Below, piece after piece: positions 36,471 to 45,115 of a stretch of DNA of 64,000 nt. Made by a program: the position numbers and the translations under genes. Position 1 is the stretch's first letter, and every line of letters starts with the position of its first letter. Below the pieces are notes generated by a model that made no database searches, was not told the DNA's origin, and worked only from the letters and a program-made list of their open reading frames with translations. This DNA is from Parasedimentitalea huanghaiensis (GTDB taxonomy: Bacteria > Pseudomonadota > Alphaproteobacteria > Rhodobacterales > Rhodobacteraceae): contig NZ_WQLV01000001.1 of NCBI RefSeq assembly GCF_009753675.1, positions 496,001 to 560,000 of the forward strand, read 5' to 3'.

Positions 36471-38504
36471 TCACTGACCAGCCCCAAGCATTTGCGGGGC
36501 TGGTGCATTTGTCCACAAGCGGTGCCCGGCCAAATCTTGTGCACTGTACAGCTTCCCCTCGGCAGTCAGCATCACACTTCCGATATCGCGTAACCGCACT
36601 GGATCGATAATCTGGCAACCTCCGGTCAGGTCTTTTGCAACGGTTGTGACAATGATTTGACCAGCGCGGCACTCGGAAAACGCGTCAACGGCGCGCTTGC
36701 CAATCACATGTACAACTTCGGTTGAGCCTATAACCACCCGCCTTGATGCCCCTGCCCAACGCGCCGCCGCATCAGACTGGTTCACGTCGTCCCCGTCATT
36801 TTCCAACCAAATCCGCGCCGAAAATCCTGCGCCTTTGGGTTTTGACAGCGCGCGACCCTCACTGGTCATTTTGCCCACCAAGGCCGCATCCGCAGAGATG
36901 AGCACCGCCGGACGCTCATGCTGGCTCCACAAAACCAAACCAAATAATGCAGGTACCAACCCCAAAACCCGTAGCCACCCTTGCCAGAGGATCAACAACA
37001 ACATCCCCGTTCCAACCAACGGAAGCACCATAGGCCCTGGGGCGATCACCCTGCCCTGGGCCCCCTGCAATCCGGATACCCAATGCGCAACCAACAAAAT
37101 CCACTCCAATCCCCAGCCCATAAGCGTCAAGCCGATCATCTCCAGTCCAAACGGCGCAAGACTGAGCGCCAATACTGCCGAAGGGATGACCAGTACCCCC
37201 ATCAAGGGCACCGATAGAAGATTAGCGATCAACCCATAGTACGATAATGTGTTGAAATGGGCCGCTCCAAATGGCGCAGTCGCGGCACCAGCCACGGCGG
37301 ACGATATTATCACCGCAAGCACAGGACGCAGCCAAGCAGGCCCCAGTGTAATCCCACTGTCGCGAATCCATCCGAACACGGCCACCAACCCCGTTGTGGC
37401 GGCAAAGCTCATCTGAAAACCGGGACTCATCAGGCTTTCAGGGCGACGTATCAATACAATCAGCGCGGCCAATGCAACTGCGCGCAGGGAGAAGGCCCTC
37501 CGATCCATCAACACAGCCCCCAAAACCACGGCCACCATTACAAAGGCGCGCTCGGTGGCGACATTTCCGCCGGACAACGCCAGATACCCCGCCGCCACCA
37601 ATAAGGCCCCGATGGCAGCAAGCTTTTTGACTGGTAGTCGCAGCCCGACCCTTGGCCACAGATTTAGCAACACCCGCAGGGATGCAAAGACAAACCCGGT
37701 CAAGAGCCCCATATGCAAACCTGAAATAGCCAATAGATGGGCCAGGTTACTTCCCCGCAGCGCCAACAGACTTTCCTGCCCTATGCCACTACGGTCTCCG
37801 GTGGTGATAGCTGCGGCGAATCCGCCTATGCTGCCCGGCAGTTGCTGTTGTATGTAAGTTGACGCAACACGGCGCAGACGTTGTAATCTCAAGTCCTCTC
37901 CGCCGGGTGTCACCAACAAAACTGGTACGCGGGTGTACCCTACCCCTCCGAGACTCTGAAACCAGGCATGCCGACGGAAGTCAAAACCACCCGGCTCTGC
38001 CGGCCCCTGAGGCGGCATAAGGTGTGCAGTGGTCATAATACGGCTACCTGGCGCGGGTAGCTCCGTTGCACCATGTAATGATATGCGGACCCGCTCCGGC
38101 GTGTTGACCGGAGATATTTTGCGCAGCCGGACCTGATCCAGCGTCAGACGCAGCGCATCGCTGGCCGAACGATCAATCACAACCACCCGCCCCTCAACCG
38201 GGCCGTAATAGCGATACGTCAAAACCGGAGCAGTAACCCCGTGCGCACGAAGGCCTGCCACACAAAAACCCGCCGCAACGAGCAAAATCATCCAACCCAG
38301 AAGTGATACGTTGCTCTTGCTCCGCACCACGACCAAACCACCGATACCGCAGATCGCTGCCAAGGCCAGATAGTTTTCAAGTGTGGGTTCTGTCGTTAAT
38401 GCAAAATAGCTCCCAACCCCTGCCCCCAGCATCACTGGAGCGAAAGGGAACAAATGTCCCCGCTGTTTCACCAGCAGGGAGTCCAGGGCAGCAATCGCAC
38501 GCAT
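36471..38504 (-). CDS. comEC: ComEC/Rec2 family DNA-uptake channel protein
   Basis: The 677-residue membrane protein would carry single-stranded DNA across the inner membrane during transformation. It has an N-terminal membrane and OB-like domain (DUF4131; about residues 20-190), then the Competence domain with many helices (HLLAISGLHMGLLTG at about 252-266, ALSGGNVATERAFVM, SPGFQMSFAATTGL). The C-terminal 150 residues are soluble but lack the HxHxDH zinc-hydrolase motif found in Bacillus ComEC, as is common in alphaproteobacteria. It is divergent from gltX and convergent with lexA. No other competence gene is present, so natural competence is only suggested. Confidence 0.9.
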   Translation of the reverse strand: MRAIAALDSLLVKQRGHLFPFAPVMLGAGVGSYFALTTEPTLENYLALAAICGIGGLVVVRSKSNVSLLGWMILLVAAGFCVAGLRAHGVTAPVLTYRYYGPVEGRVVVIDRSASDALRLTLDQVRLRKISPVNTPERVRISLHGATELPAPGSRIMTTAHLMPPQGPAEPGGFDFRRHAWFQSLGGVGYTRVPVLLVTPGGEDLRLQRLRRVASTYIQQQLPGSIGGFAAAITTGDRSGIGQESLLALRGSNLAHLLAISGLHMGLLTGFVFASLRVLLNLWPRVGLRLPVKKLAAIGALLVAAGYLALSGGNVATERAFVMVAVVLGAVLMDRRAFSLRAVALAALIVLIRRPESLMSPGFQMSFAATTGLVAVFGWIRDSGITLGPAWLRPVLAVIISSAVAGAATAPFGAAHFNTLSYYGLIANLLSVPLMGVLVIPSAVLALSLAPFGLEMIGLTLMGWGLEWILLVAHWVSGLQGAQGRVIAPGPMVLPLVGTGMLLLILWQGWLRVLGLVPALFGLVLWSQHERPAVLISADAALVGKMTSEGRALSKPKGAGFSARIWLENDGDDVNQSDAAARWAGASRRVVIGSTEVVHVIGKRAVDAFSECRAGQIIVTTVAKDLTGGCQIIDPVRLRDIGSVMLTAEGKLYSAQDLAGHRLWTNAPAPQMLGAGQ
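36477..36504. terminator. Hairpin between lexA and comEC
   Basis: ACCAGCCCC (36477-36485) and GGGGCTGGT (36496-36504) pair over 9 bp with a 10-base loop, 14 bases past the lexA stop and just inside the 3' end of the convergent comEC gene. GCATTTGT follows on the plus strand, a weak T tract. Confidence 0.6.
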
Positions 38505-38581
38505 CTTGCTCCTCGCCGTTTGGCTCGGTAGACAGGCGTCAAATCTAGCTCTTCAAAAGTTTCCAAAAGGTAAATGGCCCC

Positions 38582-39982
38582 ATGTCCAAACCGGTCGTCA
38601 CCCGTTTCGCACCGTCTCCTACCGGCTTTCTACATATCGGTGGCGCGCGTACTGCTCTGTTCAACTGGCTATACGCCCGAGGTCGTGGCGGCAAATTCCT
38701 GCTGCGCATCGAGGACACTGATCGTGAGCGTTCAACACCCGAAGCAACAGCTGCGATCTTGCAGGGCATGGAATGGTTGGGTCTTGACCATGATGGCGAG
38801 GTGGTTAGCCAGTTTGACGGCGCCGCGCGTCATGCAGAGGTGGCACATCAATTGCTGGCAGAGGGCAAAGCTTACAAATGTTTTGCGAGTCAGGATGAAA
38901 TTGCTGCCTTTCGAGATCAGGCCAAAGCCGAGGGTAAATCGACCCTCTATCGTTCACCCTGGCGCGAAGCCGACGAGGGCGACCACCCCGATATGCCTTA
39001 TGTCATTCGCATCAAAGCGCCGCAAAGCGGCGTTACCACTATCAAAGACCAGGTTCAGGGCGATGTGACCATCAGCAACAACCAGTTGGACGATATGATC
39101 CTTCTGCGTTCAGATGGCACCCCAGTCTATATGCTGGCAGTTGTTGTCGATGATCACGATATGGGTGTGACCCATGTGATCCGGGGAGACGATCACCTAA
39201 ACAACGCTGCCCGCCAGATGACAATCTATGAGGCTATGGGGTGGGACATCCCTGTTTGGGCCCATATCCCGCTGATCCATGGCGCCGACGGCAAAAAACT
39301 GTCCAAACGCCACGGTGCATTAGGCGCGCAGGAATATCAGGTGATGGGTTATCCTGCGGCGGGAATGCGCAACTATCTGGCCCGTCTAGGTTGGAGTCAC
39401 GGCGATGATGAGTTCTTTTCAGACGCTCAGGCGTTGGAGTGGTTTGATCTGAATGGAATCGGTAAAAGCCCGGCCCGATTTGACACCAAAAAGCTCGAAA
39501 ACCTATCCGGTCAGCACATCGCCGTTAGCGATGACGCTGCATTGCGGCAGGAAATTCAGGCCTATCTCGTTGCTGCTGAACAGCCCGTGTTGAATGACGC
39601 ACAGTCAAACAATCTTGAGCGAGCCCTATATTGCCTCAAAGAGCGTGCGAAAAAATTGCCGGAACTTCTTGAAAAAGCACATTTTGTTCTAATTTCAAGG
39701 CCTGTGGAGCAAGACGAGAAAGCAGCTAAAGCGCTGGCATCTGTATCCGATGGTATACTGGATGAATTGACGCCGCAGCTGCAAAATGCTAGCTGGTCCA
39801 GAGATGATCTGGAGATGCTTCTGAAAACCTTTGCAGAAGCCCATGACACCAAGTTTGGTAAGCTGGCTGGCCCACTGCGGGCAGCACTGGCCGGACGTGC
39901 GGTGACACCTTCAGTTTTTGACATGATGCTTGTACTGGGCCGCGATGAAACCATGGCCCGTCTAACCGACGCCGCAGGTTGA
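38582..39982 (+). CDS. gltX: Glutamyl-tRNA synthetase
   Basis: The 466-residue class I synthetase charges tRNA-Glu (and, in many alphaproteobacteria, tRNA-Gln). The HIGH box is [19 protein letters not shown] (residues 8-26) and the KMSKS box is [11 protein letters not shown] (about 238-248). The C-terminal helical anticodon-binding domain spans about 330-466. The start ATG 38582 gives the normal N-terminus. It is divergent from comEC and is followed 119 bases later by gltA, with a hairpin in the interval. Confidence 0.95.
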   Translation: MSKPVVTRFAPSPTGFLHIGGARTALFNWLYARGRGGKFLLRIEDTDRERSTPEATAAILQGMEWLGLDHDGEVVSQFDGAARHAEVAHQLLAEGKAYKCFASQDEIAAFRDQAKAEGKSTLYRSPWREADEGDHPDMPYVIRIKAPQSGVTTIKDQVQGDVTISNNQLDDMILLRSDGTPVYMLAVVVDDHDMGVTHVIRGDDHLNNAARQMTIYEAMGWDIPVWAHIPLIHGADGKKLSKRHGALGAQEYQVMGYPAAGMRNYLARLGWSHGDDEFFSDAQALEWFDLNGIGKSPARFDTKKLENLSGQHIAVSDDAALRQEIQAYLVAAEQPVLNDAQSNNLERALYCLKERAKKLPELLEKAHFVLISRPVEQDEKAAKALASVSDGILDELTPQLQNASWSRDDLEMLLKTFAEAHDTKFGKLAGPLRAALAGRAVTPSVFDMMLVLGRDETMARLTDAAG

Positions 39983-40051
39983 ACACATTAAATGTTGTTC
40001 TGACCTGCTCAAAAGTGACAATGCCTGCATTCTGAATTCGCAGGACTGGCC

Positions 40052-40080
40052 GCATGGAATGGCCCGGTGCCATTCCATGC
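40052..40080 (+). other. Leader hairpin before gltA
   Basis: GCATGGAATGG (40052-40062) and CCATTCCATGC (40070-40080) form a perfect 11-bp stem with a 7-base loop. The hairpin ends 21 bases before the gltA ATG and 8 bases before its AGGAAGG ribosome binding site. There is no T tract, so it is more like an mRNA leader structure than a terminator for gltX. Confidence 0.55.
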
Positions 40081-40101
40081 CAGTAACAGGAAGGGATATC
40101 C

Positions 40102-41397
40102 ATGACCGACACCAAGAAATCCGCCACGCTTAGCCTCAATGGCGAATCCTACGAGTTGCCTATTTTTTCCCCGACTGCTGGACCCGATGTTCTTGATATC
40201 CGTAAACTCTATGGTCAGGCTGGTGTTTTCACCTATGATCCGGGTTTCACCTCAACTGCCAGCTGCGACAGCACCATCACCTTTATTGACGGTGACAAGG
40301 GCGAACTGCTGCACCGCGGTTATCCAATCGATCAATTGGCCGGAAAATCGCATTATCTAGAAGTCTGCTATCTGCTGCTTTATGGTGAGCTGCCAACGGC
40401 TGCTCAGCTGGAAGATTTCGAAGCACGCGTGACCCGTCACACAATGGTGCACGAACAGATGCACAACTTCTTCCGTGGTTTCCGGCGTGATGCCCACCCA
40501 ATGGCCACACTTGTGGGTGTTGTTGGTGCGATGTCGGCCTTCTACCACGATTCCACCGATATTTCAGACCCTTGGCAGCGCGAAGTTGCATCGATCCGTC
40601 TAATCGCCAAGCTGCCAACAATTGCTGCGATGGCCTATAAATATTCTATTGGCCAGCCATTTGTATATCCTCGCAATGATCTGGATTACGCTGCTAACTT
40701 CCTGCACATGTGTTTCTCGGTTCCCGCCGAGCAGTACGAGGTCAACCCGATCCTGGCCCGTGCCATGGACCGGATCTTTACACTTCATGCGGATCACGAG
40801 CAGAACGCATCGACCTCGACCGTACGTCTGGCCTCATCTTCTGGTGCCAATCCGTTTGCCTGTGTCGCGGCTGGCATTGCATGCCTCTGGGGTCCGGCTC
40901 ACGGCGGCGCCAACCAGGCCTGCCTGGAGATGCTGAAAGAAATCGGCAGCGTTGACCGCATTCCAGAATACATTGCACGCGCCAAGGACAAGAGCGATCC
41001 GTTCCGTCTGATGGGCTTTGGTCACCGGGTTTATAAAAACACCGACCCGCGCGCCACTGTGCTGAAGCAATCAGCTGATGAGGTTCTGGACCTGCTGGGT
41101 ATCGAAGATAACCCGTTGCTACAGGTTGCAAAGGAACTGGAGCAAACCGCGCTGAACGACCCCTACTTCATCGAGAAGAAGCTGTTCCCCAACGTTGACT
41201 TCTATTCGGGCATTATCCTCGAAGCGATGGGTTTCCCAACATCGATGTTCACACCGATCTTCACACTGTCACGCACAGTTGGTTGGGTATCGCAGTGGAA
41301 AGAAATGATCGCAGACCCGCAGAACAAAATCGGTCGGCCGCGTCAGTTGTATCTTGGTGAGACCGCTCGCGACTACATCGATATCGAGAATCGCTAG
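40102..41397 (+). CDS. gltA: Citrate synthase, type II
   Basis: The 431-residue enzyme condenses acetyl-CoA and oxaloacetate at the entry to the TCA cycle. It carries the N-terminal [20 protein letters not shown] stretch of gram-negative type II enzymes. The three catalytic residues are in [25 protein letters not shown] (first His nearby), the [14 protein letters not shown] block (second His) and the [13 protein letters not shown] segment with the Asp close by. AGGAAGGG precedes the ATG. A strong terminator follows. Confidence 0.97.
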   Translation: MTDTKKSATLSLNGESYELPIFSPTAGPDVLDIRKLYGQAGVFTYDPGFTSTASCDSTITFIDGDKGELLHRGYPIDQLAGKSHYLEVCYLLLYGELPTAAQLEDFEARVTRHTMVHEQMHNFFRGFRRDAHPMATLVGVVGAMSAFYHDSTDISDPWQREVASIRLIAKLPTIAAMAYKYSIGQPFVYPRNDLDYAANFLHMCFSVPAEQYEVNPILARAMDRIFTLHADHEQNASTSTVRLASSSGANPFACVAAGIACLWGPAHGGANQACLEMLKEIGSVDRIPEYIARAKDKSDPFRLMGFGHRVYKNTDPRATVLKQSADEVLDLLGIEDNPLLQVAKELEQTALNDPYFIEKKLFPNVDFYSGIILEAMGFPTSMFTPIFTLSRTVGWVSQWKEMIADPQNKIGRPRQLYLGETARDYIDIENR

Positions 41398-41433
41398 TAA
41401 TTTCGATCACCCGATTGAAAAACAAGGTTAATG

Positions 41434-41469
41434 AGCGCCCCAATCCATCCGGTTTGGGGCGCTTTTTTT
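41434..41469 (+). terminator. Intrinsic terminator after gltA
   Basis: AGCGCCCCAA (41434-41443) and TTGGGGCGCT (41454-41463) form a perfect 10-bp stem, followed by a T7 run to 41469. It lies 36 bases after the gltA stop. Confidence 0.93.
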
Positions 41470-41607
41470 GAAACAATCCTTTGCTGGCCCGCGTATTGTC
41501 CCGTGCTGCCTTATAATCGCCATATTCTCTTGACGCACCAAAGGTAGAAATCTTAACAATTCATTAAGTTGCATTTTAATTCAAATAGTTGAAAGTGAGT
41601 ACTCGAT

Positions 41608-42870
41608 ATGCTGTGGATGACATTGATTGGTCTGGGCTTGCTGGTTGGAGTTGTATCCAACGATGACGATGATCCCGCAACCACAGGAGATGCAGCCGAA
41701 GAGCCCCCCATCGACGACGGCCAGCTTGAAGGCAATGAGGGCCATGATTTGCTGATGGGCACTGCGTCGGATGAGACGCTGCTTGGTCGAGACGGCAACG
41801 ATAACCTTGATGGTGGCGAAGGTAATGACCGGCTGTTCGGAGACAACGGCAACGACACCCTGTCCGGTGACAGTGGCCAAGACAACTTGTTTGGTGGCAA
41901 AGGCAATGACGAACTGGATGGCGGCAAAGACGATGACAAAGTCTTTGGTGGTGCCGGCAATGACGTCGCTTCTGGTGGTGACGGCAACGACAGCGTCTTT
42001 GGCAGCACAGGTGACGATACAGTCTTAGGCCGGGATGGTGACGACTTTCTGCGAGGCGGTGACGACAATGACCGCGTATTCGGTGACAATGGCAGTGACA
42101 CATTGATCGGCGATGGCGGCAACGACCACCTGTTTGGCGGCAAGGGTGATGACCAGCTGAATGGTTCGGTTGGCGATGACGCAGTCTCAGGTGGGGACAA
42201 CGACGACGTGGCCACCGGAGGAGAAGGCAACGACCGTGTCTTTGGCAATGACGGCGAGGACAAACTGTTTGGAGAAGCAGGAGATGATCTTCTGCGTGGC
42301 GGCGATGGCGACGACATCCTCATCGACGGTTCGGGAACCGATGTACTGCGCGGTGGTGGAGGCAACGACGCAATCTTTGCCAGTGGCTTTATGAACGAAC
42401 AGGCCACACTTGATAATTTCAAAAACCCAGATGACACACTTACTCCTGCAGAATTAGTCGACAAGCTTGAGTTGGACTTTTCTCAAGATACCGACACTGA
42501 CGGTGATATCGTTGATGGCGGCCAAGGCGACGACACGATATTTGGCGGCATTGGCGATGTGCTAACGGGGGGTGATGGCGCTGATACGTTTATCACTGGG
42601 GATTGGGTCAAGGGCGAGGAAGTCACTGAGATCACGGACTTCGACGCAAGCGAGGATGTGTTACTCTTCGGCTATGACGAAACCCTGCCCGAGCCGGTCC
42701 TGACGATGGTAGCTGAGGACAACGGTGAAGGTGGCAGTGACGCTATTGTAATGGCCGATGGTGTCGAAGTCATCCGCTTGGCAAATCTTGGAACAACGTT
42801 CGACGTTAGCAATGACATTGCGCTGATGCCCAACAACGGCTTGATCCAACAAAGTATAGAACGGCTCTAA
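41608..42870 (+). CDS. RTX nonapeptide-repeat calcium-binding protein
   Basis: The 420-residue protein starts with a hydrophobic segment ([17 protein letters not shown]), an acidic spacer, and then 24 uninterrupted nine-residue RTX repeats (residues 42-257; consensus GGxGNDxLF), which bind calcium and fold as a parallel beta-roll. A C-terminal section has two further GGxGxDxI/F repeats (near 308-330) and the M10-peptidase-C-like [19 protein letters not shown]. There is no catalytic domain. It may be secreted by a type I system or anchored by its N-terminus; no transporter genes are near. Such proteins are frequent in Roseobacters. The ribosome site before ATG 41608 is weak. Confidence 0.9.
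   Translation: MLWMTLIGLGLLVGVVSNDDDDPATTGDAAEEPPIDDGQLEGNEGHDLLMGTASDETLLGRDGNDNLDGGEGNDRLFGDNGNDTLSGDSGQDNLFGGKGNDELDGGKDDDKVFGGAGNDVASGGDGNDSVFGSTGDDTVLGRDGDDFLRGGDDNDRVFGDNGSDTLIGDGGNDHLFGGKGDDQLNGSVGDDAVSGGDNDDVATGGEGNDRVFGNDGEDKLFGEAGDDLLRGGDGDDILIDGSGTDVLRGGGGNDAIFASGFMNEQATLDNFKNPDDTLTPAELVDKLELDFSQDTDTDGDIVDGGQGDDTIFGGIGDVLTGGDGADTFITGDWVKGEEVTEITDFDASEDVLLFGYDETLPEPVLTMVAEDNGEGGSDAIVMADGVEVIRLANLGTTFDVSNDIALMPNNGLIQQSIERL
41731..42378 (+). repeat. 27-base tandem coding repeats (24 units)
   Basis: This section of the RTX gene is a run of 24 direct 27-base units, each encoding one GGxGxDxxx nonapeptide, without insertions or deletions. Units are strongly diverged at the DNA level but keep GGC...GG(T/C)...GAC positions, so the run is old rather than recently expanded. 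Confidence 0.9.
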
Positions 42871-43060
42871 CCGAATACCGGAGAGATCCGTTCTATATAA
42901 CTCATTTTGACTATGGGGTGATTACCGACATTTTCGTGATAGTGATCACCCTAGATCGATCAAATCGACGCGGACCTTACACGCTCTTCCTAACCGAAAC
43001 TGCATGGATTCGCTGATTTTCGTCCTTGGACAACCAAAATGCCAACCGCTCCAAGTCGTT

Positions 43061-43090
43061 TTGCCGCCGTTTGCTATCAAACGGCGGCAA
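43061..43090 (-). terminator. 13-bp hairpin after enoyl-CoA hydratase gene
   Basis: TTGCCGCCGTTTG (43061-43073) and CAAACGGCGGCAA (43078-43090) form a perfect 13-bp stem with a CTAT loop, 5 bases past the stop codon on the minus strand. A second inverted repeat, GGGTGAT/ATCACCC, is at 42916-42922 and 42945-42951 nearer the RTX gene. Confidence 0.75.
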
Positions 43091-43095
43091 ATAGT

Positions 43096-43872
43096 TTAGC
43101 GGCCTTCGAACTTGGCTGGGCGCTTTTCCATAAAGGCGGTGACACCTTCCAGGAAATCGCGCGACTTGCCGCATTCACCCTGCAAATGCGCTTCAACCGA
43201 CAGTTGCTCTTGCAGGCTGTTGCCATAGCTGGCGCGGATCGACTGCTTGATCGCACCAAACGCTTTGGTTGGTCCTTTGGCCAGATAGGTGGCGCGGGCG
43301 CGCCACTGATCCGAAAAGTCCGCGTCTGGCACAGCTTCCCAGATCATCCCCCAGTCACTTGCCTGCTTGGCCGAGATTCTGTCGGCAAATAGTGCAGCGC
43401 CCATGGCTTTGGCCATGCCCATCTGTCGGGGAAGGAACCACGTACCACCGGCGTCCGGCATCAGCCCAATGCGGGCAAAGGCCTGCATGAAGAATGCGCT
43501 CTCAGTCGCGATCACCACATCCGTCGCCAATGCAAGATTGGCCCCTGCTCCAGCAACCGGGCCATTTACCGCCGCAAGGGTCGGAACAGGGCAATCAAAG
43601 ATCGCTTCCAGCATTGGGGTATATTCATCGCGCAGCGTACGCTCCAGATCCAGGTCACTGGCGCTGTTGGCGTCGCTTAGGTCCTGTCCCGAGCAAAACG
43701 CATCACCTGCGCCTGTCAGAACAACCACCCGCGCTTCTTCACCAGCGCGACGCATCGCATGGGTAATCTCAGCGCGCATCTGGCTGGTTAGCGCATTCAT
43801 CTTTTCAGGGCGATTCAACGTTACGATCGCCAGCCCGTCCGCCAGCAGATAAGTAATTTCTTTATAGTCCAT
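43096..43872 (-). CDS. Enoyl-CoA hydratase/isomerase family protein (PaaG-like)
   Basis: The 258-residue crotonase-fold protein acts on acyl-CoA thioesters. The oxyanion hole blocks are GAGDAFCSGQDLSD (about residues 54-67) and AVNGPVAGAGANLALATD (about 98-115), and the Asp-bearing GLMPDAGGTWFLPR (about 130-143) matches the isomerase PaaG, where Asp rather than Glu is catalytic. PaaG isomerises the epoxide of phenylacetyl-CoA; no other paa gene is nearby, so that role is tentative. ATG 43872 is preferred with GAGG 7 bases upstream (GTG 43875 also in frame). Confidence 0.88.
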   Translation of the reverse strand: MDYKEITYLLADGLAIVTLNRPEKMNALTSQMRAEITHAMRRAGEEARVVVLTGAGDAFCSGQDLSDANSASDLDLERTLRDEYTPMLEAIFDCPVPTLAAVNGPVAGAGANLALATDVVIATESAFFMQAFARIGLMPDAGGTWFLPRQMGMAKAMGAALFADRISAKQASDWGMIWEAVPDADFSDQWRARATYLAKGPTKAFGAIKQSIRASYGNSLQEQLSVEAHLQGECGKSRDFLEGVTAFMEKRPAKFEGR

Positions 43873-43909
43873 CACTCGGCCTCATATTATCCGTTGTCTG
43901 CATGCTGAC

Positions 43910-44458
43910 TTAGGTAGCCGAACGGGAAAAGGCAAACGCCACGTCAGGTAAAGGGACTCTTTGTAACTCCCGCAACTGACTTATTAGCGCGCGTGCATCT
44001 ACAGGAACAGGTTGCTCCACCCTTTGGTAACGAGATCCGTCTTTGGTACGGGTTACCAATCGCATCTCAACCAGTGATCGCCGTATCTGCGCAGCATCTT
44101 CCAGTGTCGTCACTTCGTTGAGAAGCTCACTGATTTCGCGTTCTCCCCAAACAGTTTTAGAGGGCAACACAGCCCAAACCGCCCACAGGCACAGGTTCTG
44201 CGTACTTGTCTTACCGGGCCAATTGGAAAAACGGCCTTTGTCATCAAAGTTTCGCAGCGCTCGGTCCAGCAAACGCTGATTGACCTGAGGTTCGGGCGCG
44301 TTCGTTGCGCGAAGATGTTGGAAATTCTTGTAACCAGCGGCCTGTGCTACACGGTTCAGCATTTCAACATGGCTGGGCGCATCTGACAGTGTGCCCCGCA
44401 GTGATTTGGTGAATTGTGACAGGTCGGCAATGGTCAGCCGAATTACATCCCGGGTCAT
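43910..44458 (-). CDS. DUF2087 domain protein, probable regulator
   Basis: The 182-residue soluble protein has a DUF2087 region in its middle and C-terminal half: NFDDKGRFSNWPGKTSTQN, then a segment with WGEREISELLNEVTTLEDAA, followed by RRSLVEMRLVTRTKDGSRYQ. The pattern resembles a winged-helix domain found at the C-terminus of ArsR-type regulators. The first half has a helical stretch that I do not recognise (VEMLNRVAQAAGYKNFQHL). A good GGGAG site precedes ATG 44458. Upstream, TTATCC (44510-44515) and GGATAA (44541-44546) form an inverted pair that might be its operator. DNA binding is inferred. Confidence 0.75.
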   Translation of the reverse strand: MTRDVIRLTIADLSQFTKSLRGTLSDAPSHVEMLNRVAQAAGYKNFQHLRATNAPEPQVNQRLLDRALRNFDDKGRFSNWPGKTSTQNLCLWAVWAVLPSKTVWGEREISELLNEVTTLEDAAQIRRSLVEMRLVTRTKDGSRYQRVEQPVPVDARALISQLRELQRVPLPDVAFAFSRSAT

Positions 44459-44629
44459 ATCTTTCTCCCATGGATACCGCAGCCCAAGTTGGGATGAGGA
44501 TGCCCGCCCTTATCCAAATGGTATCCTGAGTAAAGGATCCGGATAAATAAAAAGCAGGTTTAGCGAAAGGCGGAGCCTGGGTGAACTGCTGACCAAGGGC
44601 ACCCTAACAAGGGGTAGCAAGCGTTGCAA

Positions 44630-45115
44630 TCACTCGTCCAGAAGTTCTTTCAAACGGGCTTGTTCGGCTTCGCTCAGACCGGACTCGTTGCGCCTCGGGG
44701 CGTTGGAGCGTCCGCGCAAATACCCCCCAGCCATGATGACAGCAAGCAACAGCATCATGGGCCCAGCCGCCCACAGCAGCCAGTTCGACCCATTTGCAGA
44801 AGGCCGCAACAAAACGTATTCGCCAAAGCGATCGACAATGAAGTCCATTGCCTCAGCATCGCTGTCCCCAGCAACCAAACGTTCACGCAGTAGAATGCGC
44901 AGATCACGCGCCAGTTCGGCGTTGCTCTCATCGATGCTTTCGTTGCGGCAGACCAAGCAGCGAAGATCTTTGGACAATTCTCGCGCCCGCGCTTCTAATG
45001 CCGGATCTTCCAACACCTCATCCGGCTCAACCGCCTGAGCGGTGGTGCCAAAAAACACTGGGGTGGACAGACCCAGAACAAGCAGTAGCGTCAGAACAAT
45101 CTTTAGATGTTTCAT
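44630..45115 (-). CDS. ccmH: Cytochrome c-type biogenesis protein CcmH (CycL)
   Basis: The 161-residue protein has a signal-type N-terminus (residues 1-28), a periplasmic thiol domain with the redox motif LRCLVCRNESI (about 51-61), and one transmembrane helix (about 112-132). It reduces the CXXCH cysteines of apocytochromes c before heme attachment by CcmF. Its start overlaps the ccmF stop (ATGA). It lacks the CcmI-like C-terminal extension of E. coli CcmH, which is usually a separate gene. Confidence 0.94.
   Translation of the reverse strand: MKHLKIVLTLLLVLGLSTPVFFGTTAQAVEPDEVLEDPALEARARELSKDLRCLVCRNESIDESNAELARDLRILLRERLVAGDSDAEAMDFIVDRFGEYVLLRPSANGSNWLLWAAGPMMLLLAVIMAGGYLRGRSNAPRRNESGLSEAEQARLKELLDE

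Noticed and set aside
41731-42378. CRISPR or recent tandem repeat array
   Set aside because: The 27-base periodicity is the nonapeptide coding pattern of RTX repeats; units are diverged and there are no spacers.
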